64,000 bases of DNA from Geodermatophilaceae bacterium NBWT11. Lineage in GTDB: Bacteria; Actinomycetota; Actinomycetes; Mycobacteriales; Geodermatophilaceae. Of this stretch, positions 16,368 through 25,559 are shown one piece after another (the stretch's first letter is position 1; every line of letters starts with the position of its first letter). The stretch is taken from positions 124,001 through 188,000 of the forward strand of contig CP043652.1 in NCBI GenBank assembly GCA_014218215.1, given 5' to 3'. Both the position numbers and the translations under genes were made by a program. The notes beneath the pieces are model-generated. The model was not told the origin of the DNA and ran no database searches. It saw nothing but the letters and a program-made list of their open reading frames with translations.

Positions 16368-19300
16368 GTGGCCAAGCGTGGAACCCATCGCGGCAAGGGC
16401 AAGGACGCCGGTCGCCGACCTCAGGTGGGAGCACGTTCGGTTCAGAGACCAGCCAACCCCGTGAGCGACTCGTCGACACGTCAGGCCGCGGATGCGCCAG
16501 CAGCTGCCCAGCTCGACGAGAAGTCCACCCTGGAGAAGCGTCGGCAGATGAGTCCCGCCGAGCTGTGGGCGAGCCTTCGACAAGGAGCGCGCAATGCAGC
16601 AGGCGTGACCTGGCAGATCAACGCTTGCGCGTACCTGCTCGTCGCATCACGCGCAGGACAACTGCCCTTCGTCGATCTGGTCCCCGAAGGGTACGAGGAT
16701 GCGGACTGCGCCGCTGCCGGCGGATCCCGCACGTTCGCTCAAATGAAGGAACTTGACGCTGGCCAAGGCGAAATGGGCCCCGCAGCGCTGGCCGACGCTC
16801 TGGCGCACGCCGAGGCTAGCGCCCGTGGAGCGGAGATTGTTGTTCTCACGGATGGTTCGCTTGGGTCCAAGCTTTCATTCACCGGATGGACCTCGGTACT
16901 GGGTGACCAATCTGGCTCAGGGATTGAGCGAGTTTATGGAGGTCTGACCAAGAAAGGCCACGACGATGCGGCGGCACGAGGCATCTTGGCCCGCGCTCGT
17001 GTAGTGCACCTGCCCTACCGGGTGCGCCAGACAAGCGAATCTTTGTTGGCCGACGCTCTGGCCCTCCACCCCACTGTCGCCGGTCTGACAATTAGCCGAC
17101 TCACGGAGGTGCTGGCGAAAGCGGCCGCCGACCAGCGCCGTACGACTAGCCGAACCGCGACTCGAGTGCGAGCGAGTGACCTCGACGCAATCATCGCCGA
17201 AGTCCAAGACACAGTCGATGTGTCCGGCCTCGACCAAGCCGTTGCCTCTGGCGTCTGTTCACCCGTCGCTTTCTTGGCAGCCGACGACGTTTCTGCGCGG
17301 ACCTTCTACCTCGGCGTCGACGGGCGCCCAGGACAACGTAGCCGCGAACCTCGATGTCATTCGACCAGACGAGCTGCTGGCGTGTTCCGAGGGCTTGGGC
17401 GAAGAAGGGAACGTGCTGCTCGTCGGGCCCTCAGGCGCTGGCAAGTCGGTCCTACTCTGGCGTGCGGCACGCGACCTTATCCCTGCAGCACGGGTCTTGC
17501 GCGTGAAGCGCGTTCAAGACGAGGACGACGCACGAGCCCTCAGCCGGCATGTTCACCTGCTCCGTCCTAACGGCATCTCACCGGTCGTGGTGGTTGCTGA
17601 CGACCTAGGGCGACCGCACATGACAGATTGGCCGCGCGCCGCACAGCTGCTCCGCGAAATTCCGTCAGCGCTGCTGCTTGGCGCTGCGCGTGCTGAGGAT
17701 TTTTCACCGAATCTCCTGGTCGGAGCTACTCGCGTCATCGAACCGACTCTCGACCCACTCCTAGCGGATGCCTTGGCCGCGCGCCTGCGCGAACAGGACA
17801 TTGCACTCCGAATGGAACCCGAGGAGGCATTCGACCGATCGGAAGGCCTGCTCATGGAGTACGTCGCGCTTCTCACCACAGGCCAGCGGCTACGACAGGT
17901 GCTGGCCACCCAAGTCATCGCCCTGCAAGATCCCAGCCGACGAACCCAGCGGGAAGCAGCGCGTCTTGTCACCACGGCGCACACCCTCGGGCTCACCTTG
18001 AGGGCGGATAGCCTGGGTTCGGTGCTGGCCGAAGGTCCTGGGATGGGTCAAGTGGCGGAGGTGGGGGACGCCCTCGGTGTGCTACGAGACGAACACATCG
18101 CGACCCGTGACGGTGATACGTGGCGCGGACTTCACGAACTTCGCTCCAAGACAATCAGCGAACTCCTCCACGAAAACCCGCCGCCGCGGGTCGGCAGCAC
18201 GCTCGCTCGCGTCGCAGCCTTAATTGACCCCGCGTACGCCGGGTGGATGCTGCGGCGGGTCGCCGAGAGCCATGCTGATTGCGTCGCAGAAGTAGTCACC
18301 GACCTCGCGAAGTCTCTCGAGACCGCTGGGGCAAGCGCAGGTGAACTAGCAGCATTCTTGGAAGGCGCTGAGCGCGCAGATAATGCCCTTTACGTTAGTG
18401 CCACCCTACCAATTCTCGAAAGACAGCGACCGCCGCATTTGCCTATCGACCAACTCGCATTCTTGATCTATCCGCAACGCAACCAAGGACTAGGCTTCGA
18501 CGAGATTGGCGTGACACAGTTCGACCAGGCGGTCCGTCGCATCAAGCACCTGGCCGAGCAGTTGCCGCTGAGGCACGACTACGCCAACACGCTCCGAGCC
18601 GCATGCTCTGCGCTCGAGATCGAGAGTTTCCGCAACATCGTTGATAACGCCGAGCCACTCGATGTCGTCCGCGTTCTCGAAGCGGGTCACCCGCATCTGC
18701 ACGTCCCTGCCGACCTCGTCCGAGCCCTAATTGCGCGTTCATCAGCGCCTAGCGACCCCTGGACAGCGACGGCATGGTCCCGCTTGATCGCCGCCTGCGC
18801 CGCGCATCTCTCACCATCCGAGACCATGGAGATCCTCGGTTCCCCGAGCGCTCGGGTTCGAACGATATGCGCGGCAGACCCCTCGATACTCGACGCAACG
18901 GTCGACGAGGCCGCTGCATCCGTCAGTGTCACCCGACTGCTCCCGAGCAATCTTGAGGAGGAACGCCCGCTGCTACTGCCGTGGGATATCCCCAAGGCCG
19001 ACACCCACGACGCCCTGAACGAGTCCACCGTCGCGTGCATCGCACGGCTGAAGGACGCTTGCCCCGAGCTGCAGCGCTTCGAGATCGCTACGGTCACTGC
19101 GTCAGGAGACCCGTATCGGCTCAGAGACATTGAGCCGGGCCACAAGAACATGCTGCGGGCTCGCTTCCCCGAACGGGCGTCGGTGCGCCAAGCGGTCGGC
19201 TATCAGGCCGCTCTTCGCCGCGCCACCTCATCCGACACCTGGACCGAGGTGGTGGGCATCCAAGTCGCTGCCGCGGCCGATTTAGCAACGGCAGCCAGAG

Positions 19301-20643
19301 AGCTACCTCTGAGATTCAAGCCGCACGACCACGCACGGCGCAGGATTGCGTGGCGCGCCCGCATCGACGACGTTCGCGACCGTCTGGGCGCCTTACGCCC
19401 GTCCCCGATTCCGCCAAGGTCGGAGGTCGCCACGGCACAGGCTCTCGACGACAGCGCAGACCGCAGCCAGGACGAGACGACGAGCGTTCTGCGTGCCGTC
19501 CTCAATGCACTGGACAGTTCCTGTCCTGCTGACAACAGGAAGACCCCGACCGTTCTAGGCAGCGCCATCGCATTACGTGAAGCCGCGGACAAAATCGACC
19601 ACGCGCGCGTGGCCAGTCAGACCCGTATACAAGGCTGGGGAGCTGTTTTTCCCGACGACCTTAGTGACGCCTTGCGACGCAGCGCGGACCTAGCAGCTGC
19701 TCTTCACCGTCGGCCGGCCCTAGCAAGGCTCGTGCGCGCCCAAAACCCACTCGAGTCAGCTGTCGAAATTTGGACGACGATCAGAGACGAGGAGCAGGCA
19801 CAGGCAGGAGAAGTACTGAGTGGGCTTCTAGCGCCCGTGCCACAAGTCACGCATGAACTTGTCGAGGACCCCGCCCCGGCATCGTGGGGGCTGGACTCAC
19901 GAAGCTGGGTCGTCATGACGCCACCACACGCGCTTGATGAGACTCTGGCGTTACTAGAGACGCTGGATGACTCCGCGCGCGAACAAGTCGGACCGCATCT
20001 GGTGGTGCTGTGTGTCGCCGACGACGCCCCCCCGACCGCGGCCGCGATCGATCCCGCTTCCCCGTCGGGCGAGAGCCAGCGGGTCTCTCTGGGATTCGGC
20101 TTCCAACTTGGCTCCCGGCCTTCAGCCAGTCCTTTGCCCCTCCCACCGGAGATGGTGCGCGGGTGGTCTCATGCTGCTGGCGTCCCACTTCTGGAGCCCG
20201 CTGCCTCGCCGGCGGAAATTGCCCTACAACTCGTCGGGCGTTCTCACGAGGCGGCGCGGCGAAGAATGCGCCGCCTTCCAGACCCCGCCGCCGCGAACAG
20301 AGGAACGCCCCCGGAGACCTGGGCAGGCGCACGCGGTCCGGGGCCAAGTCGGCCTCGGGTCTATGGATCGGCTCAGTCTGATGCCGCCATCTCCCTACTG
20401 AAGCGACATGTGGCCAGCGAGGAGCAGGGGGCGGCCTCCGCCTACCTGTCCGAGGTGGTGCTCAGGCCGGTCACAGGAGCCGCCATCGATCCGCCAGCCC
20501 AAGAACTGCTCGGCGCGCTAGCCGTACTCCACCTTGATGGGTTGGCCGACGCAGGCCCCGAGGGCGGCGGCGCTGAGGCTCCTGACAGGGCCACCGAGAA
20601 CACCAGCCGGGGGCGAAAAGACTCAGGAACCGGGAGCGTCTGA
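16368..20643 (+). CDS. Cap4/DUF4297-like nuclease fused to STAND NTPase (Avs-type), interrupted by a one-base frameshift
   Basis: Two overlapping frames make one protein of about 1,425 residues. The first frame (GTG 16368) gives a nuclease-like domain: E110-D111-x-D113 and FAQMKE (Q125, K127) fit the D...(Q/E)xK pattern of Cap4/DUF4297 effectors. Homology-like sequence runs to LGVDGRPGQ, then continues only in the next frame with DNVAANLDVIRPDELLA, Walker A VGPSGAGKS (17425-17448) and Walker B VVVVADD. The switch falls at about 17319-17336 and needs one surplus base removed. The long C-terminal region is helical and presumably sensory. This N-nuclease, central STAND, C-sensor order matches Avs-type antiviral ATPases. 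The frameshift may be a sequencing error, a disabling mutation or recoding. The stop overlaps the HEPN gene start (TGATG). Confidence 0.75.
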
Positions 20644-21116
20644 TGGACGCACGCTCGGAGCTCATTAGTGTGATGGGCCCGGACGGCCCGCGTCGGGCGA
20701 GCGAAGCGGATCTGCGGAGAAGTACAACCGGGTGGCGCCTGACGGAAGCCACCCCTACAGGTATCGCCGAGATGCTCAAGACGTCTCGAGATTTATATTG
20801 CTCTGCAGTCACGTACTACGACTTCTTCGTCGTTGGCGTCGTTTGGTCATTGATGGCAGTCGAAGGCGCCTTGCGCGAACGCTACGCCGCGGACGATAAG
20901 GTCCGTCTCTTTCAACTTATCAAGCGGGCTCAGACGGAAGGCCTGATGGAAGAGGCCTGGATCGAGCGACTTGAGGCCGCCAGAAAGCTTCGGAACGGGT
21001 TTGTGCACGCGCGACAGACGGGCGCATGGTCTCCCGGTATGGCCAGCGGAGCCATTGCGGCGAGCCATGAACTCGTGGCACGGTTGCTTCCTGACGAGGA
21101 CCCTCCCTGCTCCTGA
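20643..21116 (+). CDS. Small HEPN-type protein with RX4H motif, partner of the nuclease-NTPase
   Basis: A 157-residue, mostly helical protein. Residues 117-122 read RNGFVH within EAARKLRNGFVHAR, matching the RX4-6H motif of HEPN RNases, and the helix VVWSLMAVEGALRERY resembles the first HEPN helix pair. HEPN proteins act as RNases or nucleotide-modification targets in toxin-antitoxin and phage-defence systems. ATG 20643 shares its A with the upstream TGA, so expression is coupled to the NTPase and a joint complex is likely. It could be an effector, a regulator or an antitoxin-like subunit; the family is assigned only from motif and context. Confidence 0.65.
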   Translation: MDARSELISVMGPDGPRRASEADLRRSTTGWRLTEATPTGIAEMLKTSRDLYCSAVTYYDFFVVGVVWSLMAVEGALRERYAADDKVRLFQLIKRAQTEGLMEEAWIERLEAARKLRNGFVHARQTGAWSPGMASGAIAASHELVARLLPDEDPPCS

Positions 21117-21282
21117 CCGCCCGCGCTGGTAACAAGCGGGGTTAGTGCCAGCGGCGAGGCTCGCTACCCGGCGCCGGCAAACGTGTGTACGACTGACTAG
21201 GAGAAACTGGGGGCTGGGCCGCCACTCAAAGGAGACCGCACGACTGATCTCGTTGTCGCCGCGGCTGACCCGGCCGCAGGCC

Positions 21283-21434
21283 CTTAGCCTCACCCGTATG
21301 CGAGCCGTACAGATCACCCGCTTCGGCGGCCCAGAAGTTCTCGACATCGTCGACCTGCCCGATCCCGTCGCAGGACCGGGTCAGCAGCTCTACGAAGTGA
21401 GTGCCGCAGGAGTTAACTTTGCCGACACCCACCA
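21283..21434 (+). repeat. Direct repeat copy 3: imported promoter and 5' end, joined to the intact gene
   Basis: Third copy, with TAGCCT at 21285-21290, ATG at 21298 and GCCGACACCCACCA at 21421-21434. Fifteen of the first 46 codons end in A/T, but only 1 of the next 40. The composition changes exactly after the shared 14-mer, which supports a junction there. Confidence 0.85.
21285..21290 (+). promoter_or_regulatory. Predicted -10 box TAGCCT driving the intact quinone oxidoreductase gene
   Basis: TAGCCT lies 7 bases before the ATG at 21298, giving a probably leaderless mRNA. The box lies inside cassette 2, so the host gene now depends on a promoter brought by the inserted element. Confidence 0.5.
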
Positions 21435-22269
21435 GGTGGAGAACTCCTACCTCGCGGCCCAGACGCTGCCGCTCGTCCCCGGCGCGGAGTTCGTCGGCAC
21501 CCCGGTGGGCGGCGGTCAGCGGGTCGTCGGGCTGCTGGACGGCGGCGGCTACGCCGAGCGCGTCGCCGCGGTCGACCGGCTGTCCTGGGCGGTCCCGGAC
21601 GGTGTGACCGACGAGCAGGCCCTCGCCGTCGTCCTGCAGGGCACCACCGCGTGGCACCTGCTGCGCACCTCGGCCCACCTGGCCGCGGGCGAGACCGTCG
21701 TCGTCGTCGCCGGCGCCGGCGGGGTCGGCTCGCTCGCGGTGCAGCTGGCCAAGCGGTGGGGCGCCGGGCGGGTCATCGCCACCGCGTCGAGCGCGGAGAA
21801 GCGCGAACTCACCCAGACCCTGGGCGCCGACGCGACCGTCGACCCGGCGCTGGCCGAGGGCGACCCGAAGACCTTCACCGCGGCCCTCCGGGAGGCCAAC
21901 GGCGGCAAGCCGGTCGACGTCGTCCTGGAGATGACCGGCGGGCCGGTGTTCGACGGCGCGTTGTCCGCGCTGGCCCCGTTCGGCCGGCTGGTCGCCTACG
22001 GCATGGCGGCCCGCACGCCCCCGTCGCCGGTGCAGGCCCCTGCGCTCATGCAGAAGTCCCGCGCCGTCATCGGGTTCTGGCTGGCGCACTGCATGGCGGC
22101 TCCGGAGATGCTCGACGTCGCCATGGGCGAGCTGCTGCCGATGGTCGCCGCCGGGGAGCTGCAGCCGATCAGCGGCGGCCGGTACCCGCTGACCGCCGTC
22201 CGCGAGGCGCACCAGGACATCCTGTCCCGGCGCACCACCGGCAAGCTGAGCCTCGACCCCAGCCGCTGA
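21298..22269 (+). CDS. Zinc-binding-type dehydrogenase / quinone oxidoreductase (MDR superfamily), chimeric 5' end
   Basis: A 323-residue medium-chain dehydrogenase/reductase without obvious structural-zinc cysteines, thus of the NADPH:quinone oxidoreductase type. The N-terminal GroES-like part includes AAGVNFADTHQ; the Rossmann part contains VVVVAGAGGVGSLAVQLAKRWGA with the expected AxGGVG motif, then a C-terminal TGKLSLDP. It probably reduces quinones or enones with NADPH; the substrate is unknown. The start is ATG 21298 with a leaderless -10 box; a longer upstream frame has no support. The first 46 codons have cassette-like composition and the rest host composition, so the gene was repaired by the inserted element and should remain functional. 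Confidence 0.9.
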   Translation: MRAVQITRFGGPEVLDIVDLPDPVAGPGQQLYEVSAAGVNFADTHQVENSYLAAQTLPLVPGAEFVGTPVGGGQRVVGLLDGGGYAERVAAVDRLSWAVPDGVTDEQALAVVLQGTTAWHLLRTSAHLAAGETVVVVAGAGGVGSLAVQLAKRWGAGRVIATASSAEKRELTQTLGADATVDPALAEGDPKTFTAALREANGGKPVDVVLEMTGGPVFDGALSALAPFGRLVAYGMAARTPPSPVQAPALMQKSRAVIGFWLAHCMAAPEMLDVAMGELLPMVAAGELQPISGGRYPLTAVREAHQDILSRRTTGKLSLDPSR

Positions 22270-22278
22270 CCCCAGCCG

Positions 22279-23034
22279 CTAGAGCGGGTCGAGCAGGCGC
22301 TGCAGGAACTGCTGGGTGCGCTGCTCGCGCGGCTCGACGAGCACCTGCGACGGCGGCCCCTGTTCGACCACGACGCCGCCGTCCAGGAAGAGCACCTGGT
22401 CGGCCACCTGCCGGGCGAACCGCATCTCGTGGGTGACCACGACCATCGTCCAGCCCTCGGCGGCCAGCGACTGCATCACCCGCAGCACCTCACCGACCAG
22501 CTCGGGGTCCAGTGCGCTGGTCGGCTCGTCGAAGAGCACCACCCGCGGCTTGGTGGCCAGGGCACGGGCGATGCCCACCCGCTGCTGCTGGCCACCGGAC
22601 AGCTGCACCGGGTAGGCGTCCGCCTTGTCCGCCAGCCCCACCCGGGCCAGCAGCTCGCAGGCCTCGGTGCGCGCCTCGTCGCGGGGCCGGTGCTGGGCGA
22701 GCACCGGGCCGGACGTCACGTTCTCCAGCACGGTGAGGTGCGGGAACAGGTTGTGCGCCTGGAAGACCATCCCGCTCTGGTCGCGCAGCCGGGACACCGC
22801 CTTGGTGCCGGGCCGGTCGGCCCAGTCCAGCGCGACGTCGCCGACCCGGACCGTGCCGGACTCCGGTGTCTCCAGCCCGTTCAGGCTGCGCAGCACCGTG
22901 GTCTTGCCCGACCCGGACGGGCCGATCAGGCAGGTCACCGACCCGGAGGGGACGACGACGTCGACGCCCCGCAGCACCTGGTTGTCCCCGAAGGACTTGA
23001 CCAGCCCGCGGGCCTCGAGCAGCGGCGCGCTCAC
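22279..23034 (-). CDS. Amino-acid ABC transporter ATP-binding protein
   Basis: A 251-residue ATPase of the GlnQ/HisP type. Walker A is GPSGSGKTT, the signature is [15 protein letters not shown], Walker B is [12 protein letters not shown], and the H-loop is [10 protein letters not shown]. It powers polar amino-acid uptake with the permease and binding protein encoded just upstream. GTG 23034 overlaps the permease stop (GTGA). It converges on the quinone oxidoreductase gene with a 9-bp gap. Confidence 0.93.
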   Translation of the reverse strand: MSAPLLEARGLVKSFGDNQVLRGVDVVVPSGSVTCLIGPSGSGKTTVLRSLNGLETPESGTVRVGDVALDWADRPGTKAVSRLRDQSGMVFQAHNLFPHLTVLENVTSGPVLAQHRPRDEARTEACELLARVGLADKADAYPVQLSGGQQQRVGIARALATKPRVVLFDEPTSALDPELVGEVLRVMQSLAAEGWTMVVVTHEMRFARQVADQVLFLDGGVVVEQGPPSQVLVEPREQRTQQFLQRLLDPL

Positions 23035-23699
23035 GCGGCCACGTACCGGGACAGCCGGGTCTCCAGCCGGGTCTGACCGAAGGACAGCACGAGGCACACC
23101 ACCCAGTAGTAGACGGCCGCCAGGCCGTAGAGCGTGAAGAACTCGAAGCTCGGCGCCGCGATCTCCTGGGCCGTGCGCAGCAGCTCGGTGACCGTGATCG
23201 CCGAGACCAGCGACGTGTCCTTGACCAGCGAGATGAGCGTGTTGCTCAACGAGGGGACGGCGATGCGGGAGGCCTGGGGCAGCACCACGCGGCGCAGGGT
23301 GGTCGTCCGACCCATCCCCACCGTCATGGCCGCCTCCCACTGCCCGCGCGGCACGGCGAGGATCGCCCCGCGCACCGCCTCGGAGGCGTAGCCGCCCACG
23401 TTCAGGGTCAGCGCGATGATCGCGCTGGGCCACGGGTCGATCGTCAGCCCGAGCGACGGCAGCCCGAAGAACACGATGAACAGCTGCAGGAGCAGCGGCG
23501 TCCCCCGGATCACCGAGACGTAGGCCCGGGCCACCCCCGACACCAGCCGGCGGCCCGAGAGCCGCATCAGCGCCAGCAGCACCGCCAGGGCCAGCCCCAG
23601 CACGAAGCTGACGACGGTCAGCGGGATCGTCCCGCGGATCAGGCCCTCGGCCAGCGGCCAGAGGCTGCTGCGGACCAGCTCCCAGTCGATCCCGTTCAC
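23031..23699 (-). CDS. Amino-acid ABC transporter permease (HisM/GlnP type)
   Basis: A 222-residue inner-membrane protein with about five hydrophobic segments. It shows the HisMQ-type segment [17 protein letters not shown] and the cytoplasmic EAA loop [24 protein letters not shown] that contacts the ATPase. Starts with ATG 23699, 19 bp after the binding-protein stop. Only one permease gene is present, so it probably works as a homodimer, as in cystine or glutamine systems. Confidence 0.92.
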   Translation of the reverse strand: MNGIDWELVRSSLWPLAEGLIRGTIPLTVVSFVLGLALAVLLALMRLSGRRLVSGVARAYVSVIRGTPLLLQLFIVFFGLPSLGLTIDPWPSAIIALTLNVGGYASEAVRGAILAVPRGQWEAAMTVGMGRTTTLRRVVLPQASRIAVPSLSNTLISLVKDTSLVSAITVTELLRTAQEIAAPSFEFFTLYGLAAVYYWVVCLVLSFGQTRLETRLSRYVAA

Positions 23700-23718
23700 T
23701 GCCCCGCCGCCCGGTGCA

Positions 23719-24498
23719 TCACTGGCCGCTGACGTCCTCGCCGAAGTACCGCTCGGAGATCTCGGCCAGCGTGCCGTCGGCGCGGAGCGACTCCAGCGCG
23801 TCGTCGACGCGGGACTGCAGGTCGGTCTCGTCCTGCCGGAAGACCAGGGCCTGCTCGCTGGGCTCGTCGATCTCGGCGGCGATCTTCACGTCCTCGTCAC
23901 CGGTGGTCGCCTGGTACTCCAGGAAGGCCAGGCTGTCGTTGATCGTGACGTCCACGCGCTCCTGCTTGAGCAGCGTGATCGCCTGGGTGAAGCCCTCGAC
24001 GGCCTCGATCTGGGCCCCGGCGGCGGTGGCGGTCTCGTAGAAGGAGCTGGTGAGCGACTGGGCGCTCGTCTTCCCCGCGACGTCGGCCAGCGAGGTCACG
24101 CTGTCGTCGTCGGCCCGGGTGATGACCACACCGGTCGACACGGTGTAGGGCGTGGAGAAGAGGTAGGACTCCTCGCGCTCGGGGTTGATCGACACCTGGT
24201 TGGCGATGACGTCGTACCGGTCGGCCTCGAGGCCGGCGAAGATCGAGTCGAACGTGGTCTCGCTGAACTCGACCTCCATGCCGAGCTCCTCGCCCACCGC
24301 GCGGGCCACCTCGACGTCGTAGCCGGTGAGCTCGTCGGTGTCCGGGTCGTGGAAGGAGAAGGGCGCGTACGTGCCCTCGGTGGCCACCCGCAGCACGTCG
24401 GCGTCGCCGCCTGAGCCTGCGTCGTCGGAGCCCCCGCTGCAGGCGGACAGCACCAGTGCGGAGGCCAGGGCGACGGTCAGGGACAAACGGGTGCGCAC
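23719..24498 (-). CDS. Amino-acid ABC transporter substrate-binding lipoprotein (family 3)
   Basis: A 259-residue extracytoplasmic binding protein. The signal peptide ends in the lipobox LVLSAC, giving a lipid-anchored protein on the outer face of the membrane. Family 3 features include VATEGTYAPFSFHDPDT, LTGYDVEVARAVGEEL and FDSIFAGLEADRYDVIANQVS. The start is GTG 24498 with GGAG six bases upstream; an upstream in-frame ATG at 24597 would hide the signal peptide. It resembles cystine/polar amino-acid binding proteins; the ligand is not certain. Confidence 0.9.
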   Translation of the reverse strand: MRTRLSLTVALASALVLSACSGGSDDAGSGGDADVLRVATEGTYAPFSFHDPDTDELTGYDVEVARAVGEELGMEVEFSETTFDSIFAGLEADRYDVIANQVSINPEREESYLFSTPYTVSTGVVITRADDDSVTSLADVAGKTSAQSLTSSFYETATAAGAQIEAVEGFTQAITLLKQERVDVTINDSLAFLEYQATTGDEDVKIAAEIDEPSEQALVFRQDETDLQSRVDDALESLRADGTLAEISERYFGEDVSGQ

Positions 24499-24602
24499 GA
24501 TGAGCTCCGGGGGTTCGGGCGGGACGGGTGGGGCGGACGCCCCCAGCCCACAACCGGTCCGGGCCCGGGGCATTCCGCCGGGTGGCGGGTCGCACACGGC
24601 GG

Positions 24603-25559
24603 CTACAGCAGGCGGTTGGTCCAGAGCAGGGAGAGGACGACGCCGAGGAAGGCGAAGAGGACGCCCCCGCGCACGAACCAGGGGCTGATGTCCTGGGGCT
24701 CGCTGACGTAGCCGATCTGGCTGCCCAGGTCGGCGTAGACCTGCTCGAGCTCCTCGGCGCTGGCTGCCTCGGAGTAGGAGCCGCCGGTCTGGTCGGCGAT
24801 GGACTCCAGGGTGGCCCGGTCGACCGGGACCGGGACGGTCTCCCCCTCCAGGTCCAGGGTGCCGAAGTCGGTGCCGAACGCGATCGTCGAGACCGGGATC
24901 TGGGCGCCGATCGCGGCCTCCACGGCCTGGGTGTCGGGGCGGCCGACGGTGTTGTAGCCGTCGGACAGCAGGATCACCCGGGCCGGGGCGGCCTCCTCAC
25001 CGGTGTCCTCCAGCGAGGACTGGTAGTTCTGGATCGCGGTGAGCGAGGTGAACACCGCCTCACCGATCGCGGTGGACTCGGCCAGCTCCAGGTTGTCGAT
25101 CGCCGTCCGCACCGAGGCCCGGTCGGTCGTCGGGGTGACCAGCGTGGTGGCCGAGCCCGCGAAGGACACCAGCCCCAGGTTGATCCGCTCCGGGAGGATG
25201 TCCACGAACTGCTTGGCCGCGGTCTGCATCGCGGCGAACCGGTCGGGCTCGATGTCGGTGGCCTGCATGGACAGCGACACGTCGACGGCCATGATCACCG
25301 TGGCCCGCTCCCGGGGCACCCGCACCTCGGTGGAGGGCTGGGCCAGCGAGAGCACCAGCGCGCCGAGGGCGACCACGACCAGGCCGAAGGAGAGGTGCCG
25401 CCGCCAGCCGGGCCGCTTGGGCACCAGCGAACCGAGCATCGCCACGTTGGTGAACCGGGCGGCGTACGTCTTCCGGCGCAGCTGCATCACCACGTAGAAC
25501 GCGGCGAGCGCCAGCACGGCGAGCAGGCCCAACAGCCACAGCGGGGACTGGAACGTCAT
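24603..25559 (-). CDS. VWA-domain membrane protein (BatA-like)
   Basis: A 318-residue protein. Two N-terminal membrane segments (about residues 8-25 and 55-75) precede a von Willebrand A domain with the MIDAS start MAVDVSLSM and later the acidic ILLSDGYNT; a third membrane segment lies near the C-terminus. It belongs to the MoxR-DUF58-VWA group, thought to assemble or fold other proteins or complexes in a MoxR ATPase-dependent way. ATG 25559 overlaps the DUF58 stop (ATGA). Confidence 0.88.
   Translation of the reverse strand: MTFQSPLWLLGLLAVLALAAFYVVMQLRRKTYAARFTNVAMLGSLVPKRPGWRRHLSFGLVVVALGALVLSLAQPSTEVRVPRERATVIMAVDVSLSMQATDIEPDRFAAMQTAAKQFVDILPERINLGLVSFAGSATTLVTPTTDRASVRTAIDNLELAESTAIGEAVFTSLTAIQNYQSSLEDTGEEAAPARVILLSDGYNTVGRPDTQAVEAAIGAQIPVSTIAFGTDFGTLDLEGETVPVPVDRATLESIADQTGGSYSEAASAEELEQVYADLGSQIGYVSEPQDISPWFVRGGVLFAFLGVVLSLLWTNRLL

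Larger units (their letters stand above)
16172..21434. mobile_element. Cassette 2: inserted island between repeat cores 2 and 3
   Basis: This 5,263-bp segment has almost the same length as cassette 1 (5,207 bp). It carries two plus-strand genes, a nuclease-STAND NTPase and an overlapping HEPN-type gene, and ends with the promoter and first codons now serving the intact quinone oxidoreductase gene. Codon usage is less GC-rich than the flanks. No recombinase is visible. Borders are inferred from the shared GCCGACACCCACCA cores. Confidence 0.65.

Noticed and set aside
10965-21434. Prophage or integrative conjugative element
   Set aside because: No phage structural, replication, conjugation or recombinase genes are present; only the large NTPase genes and one small gene.
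10813-21434. Integration at a tRNA gene
   Set aside because: No tRNA-like sequence is seen at any of the three repeats; the repeated segment is the 5' end of a protein gene.
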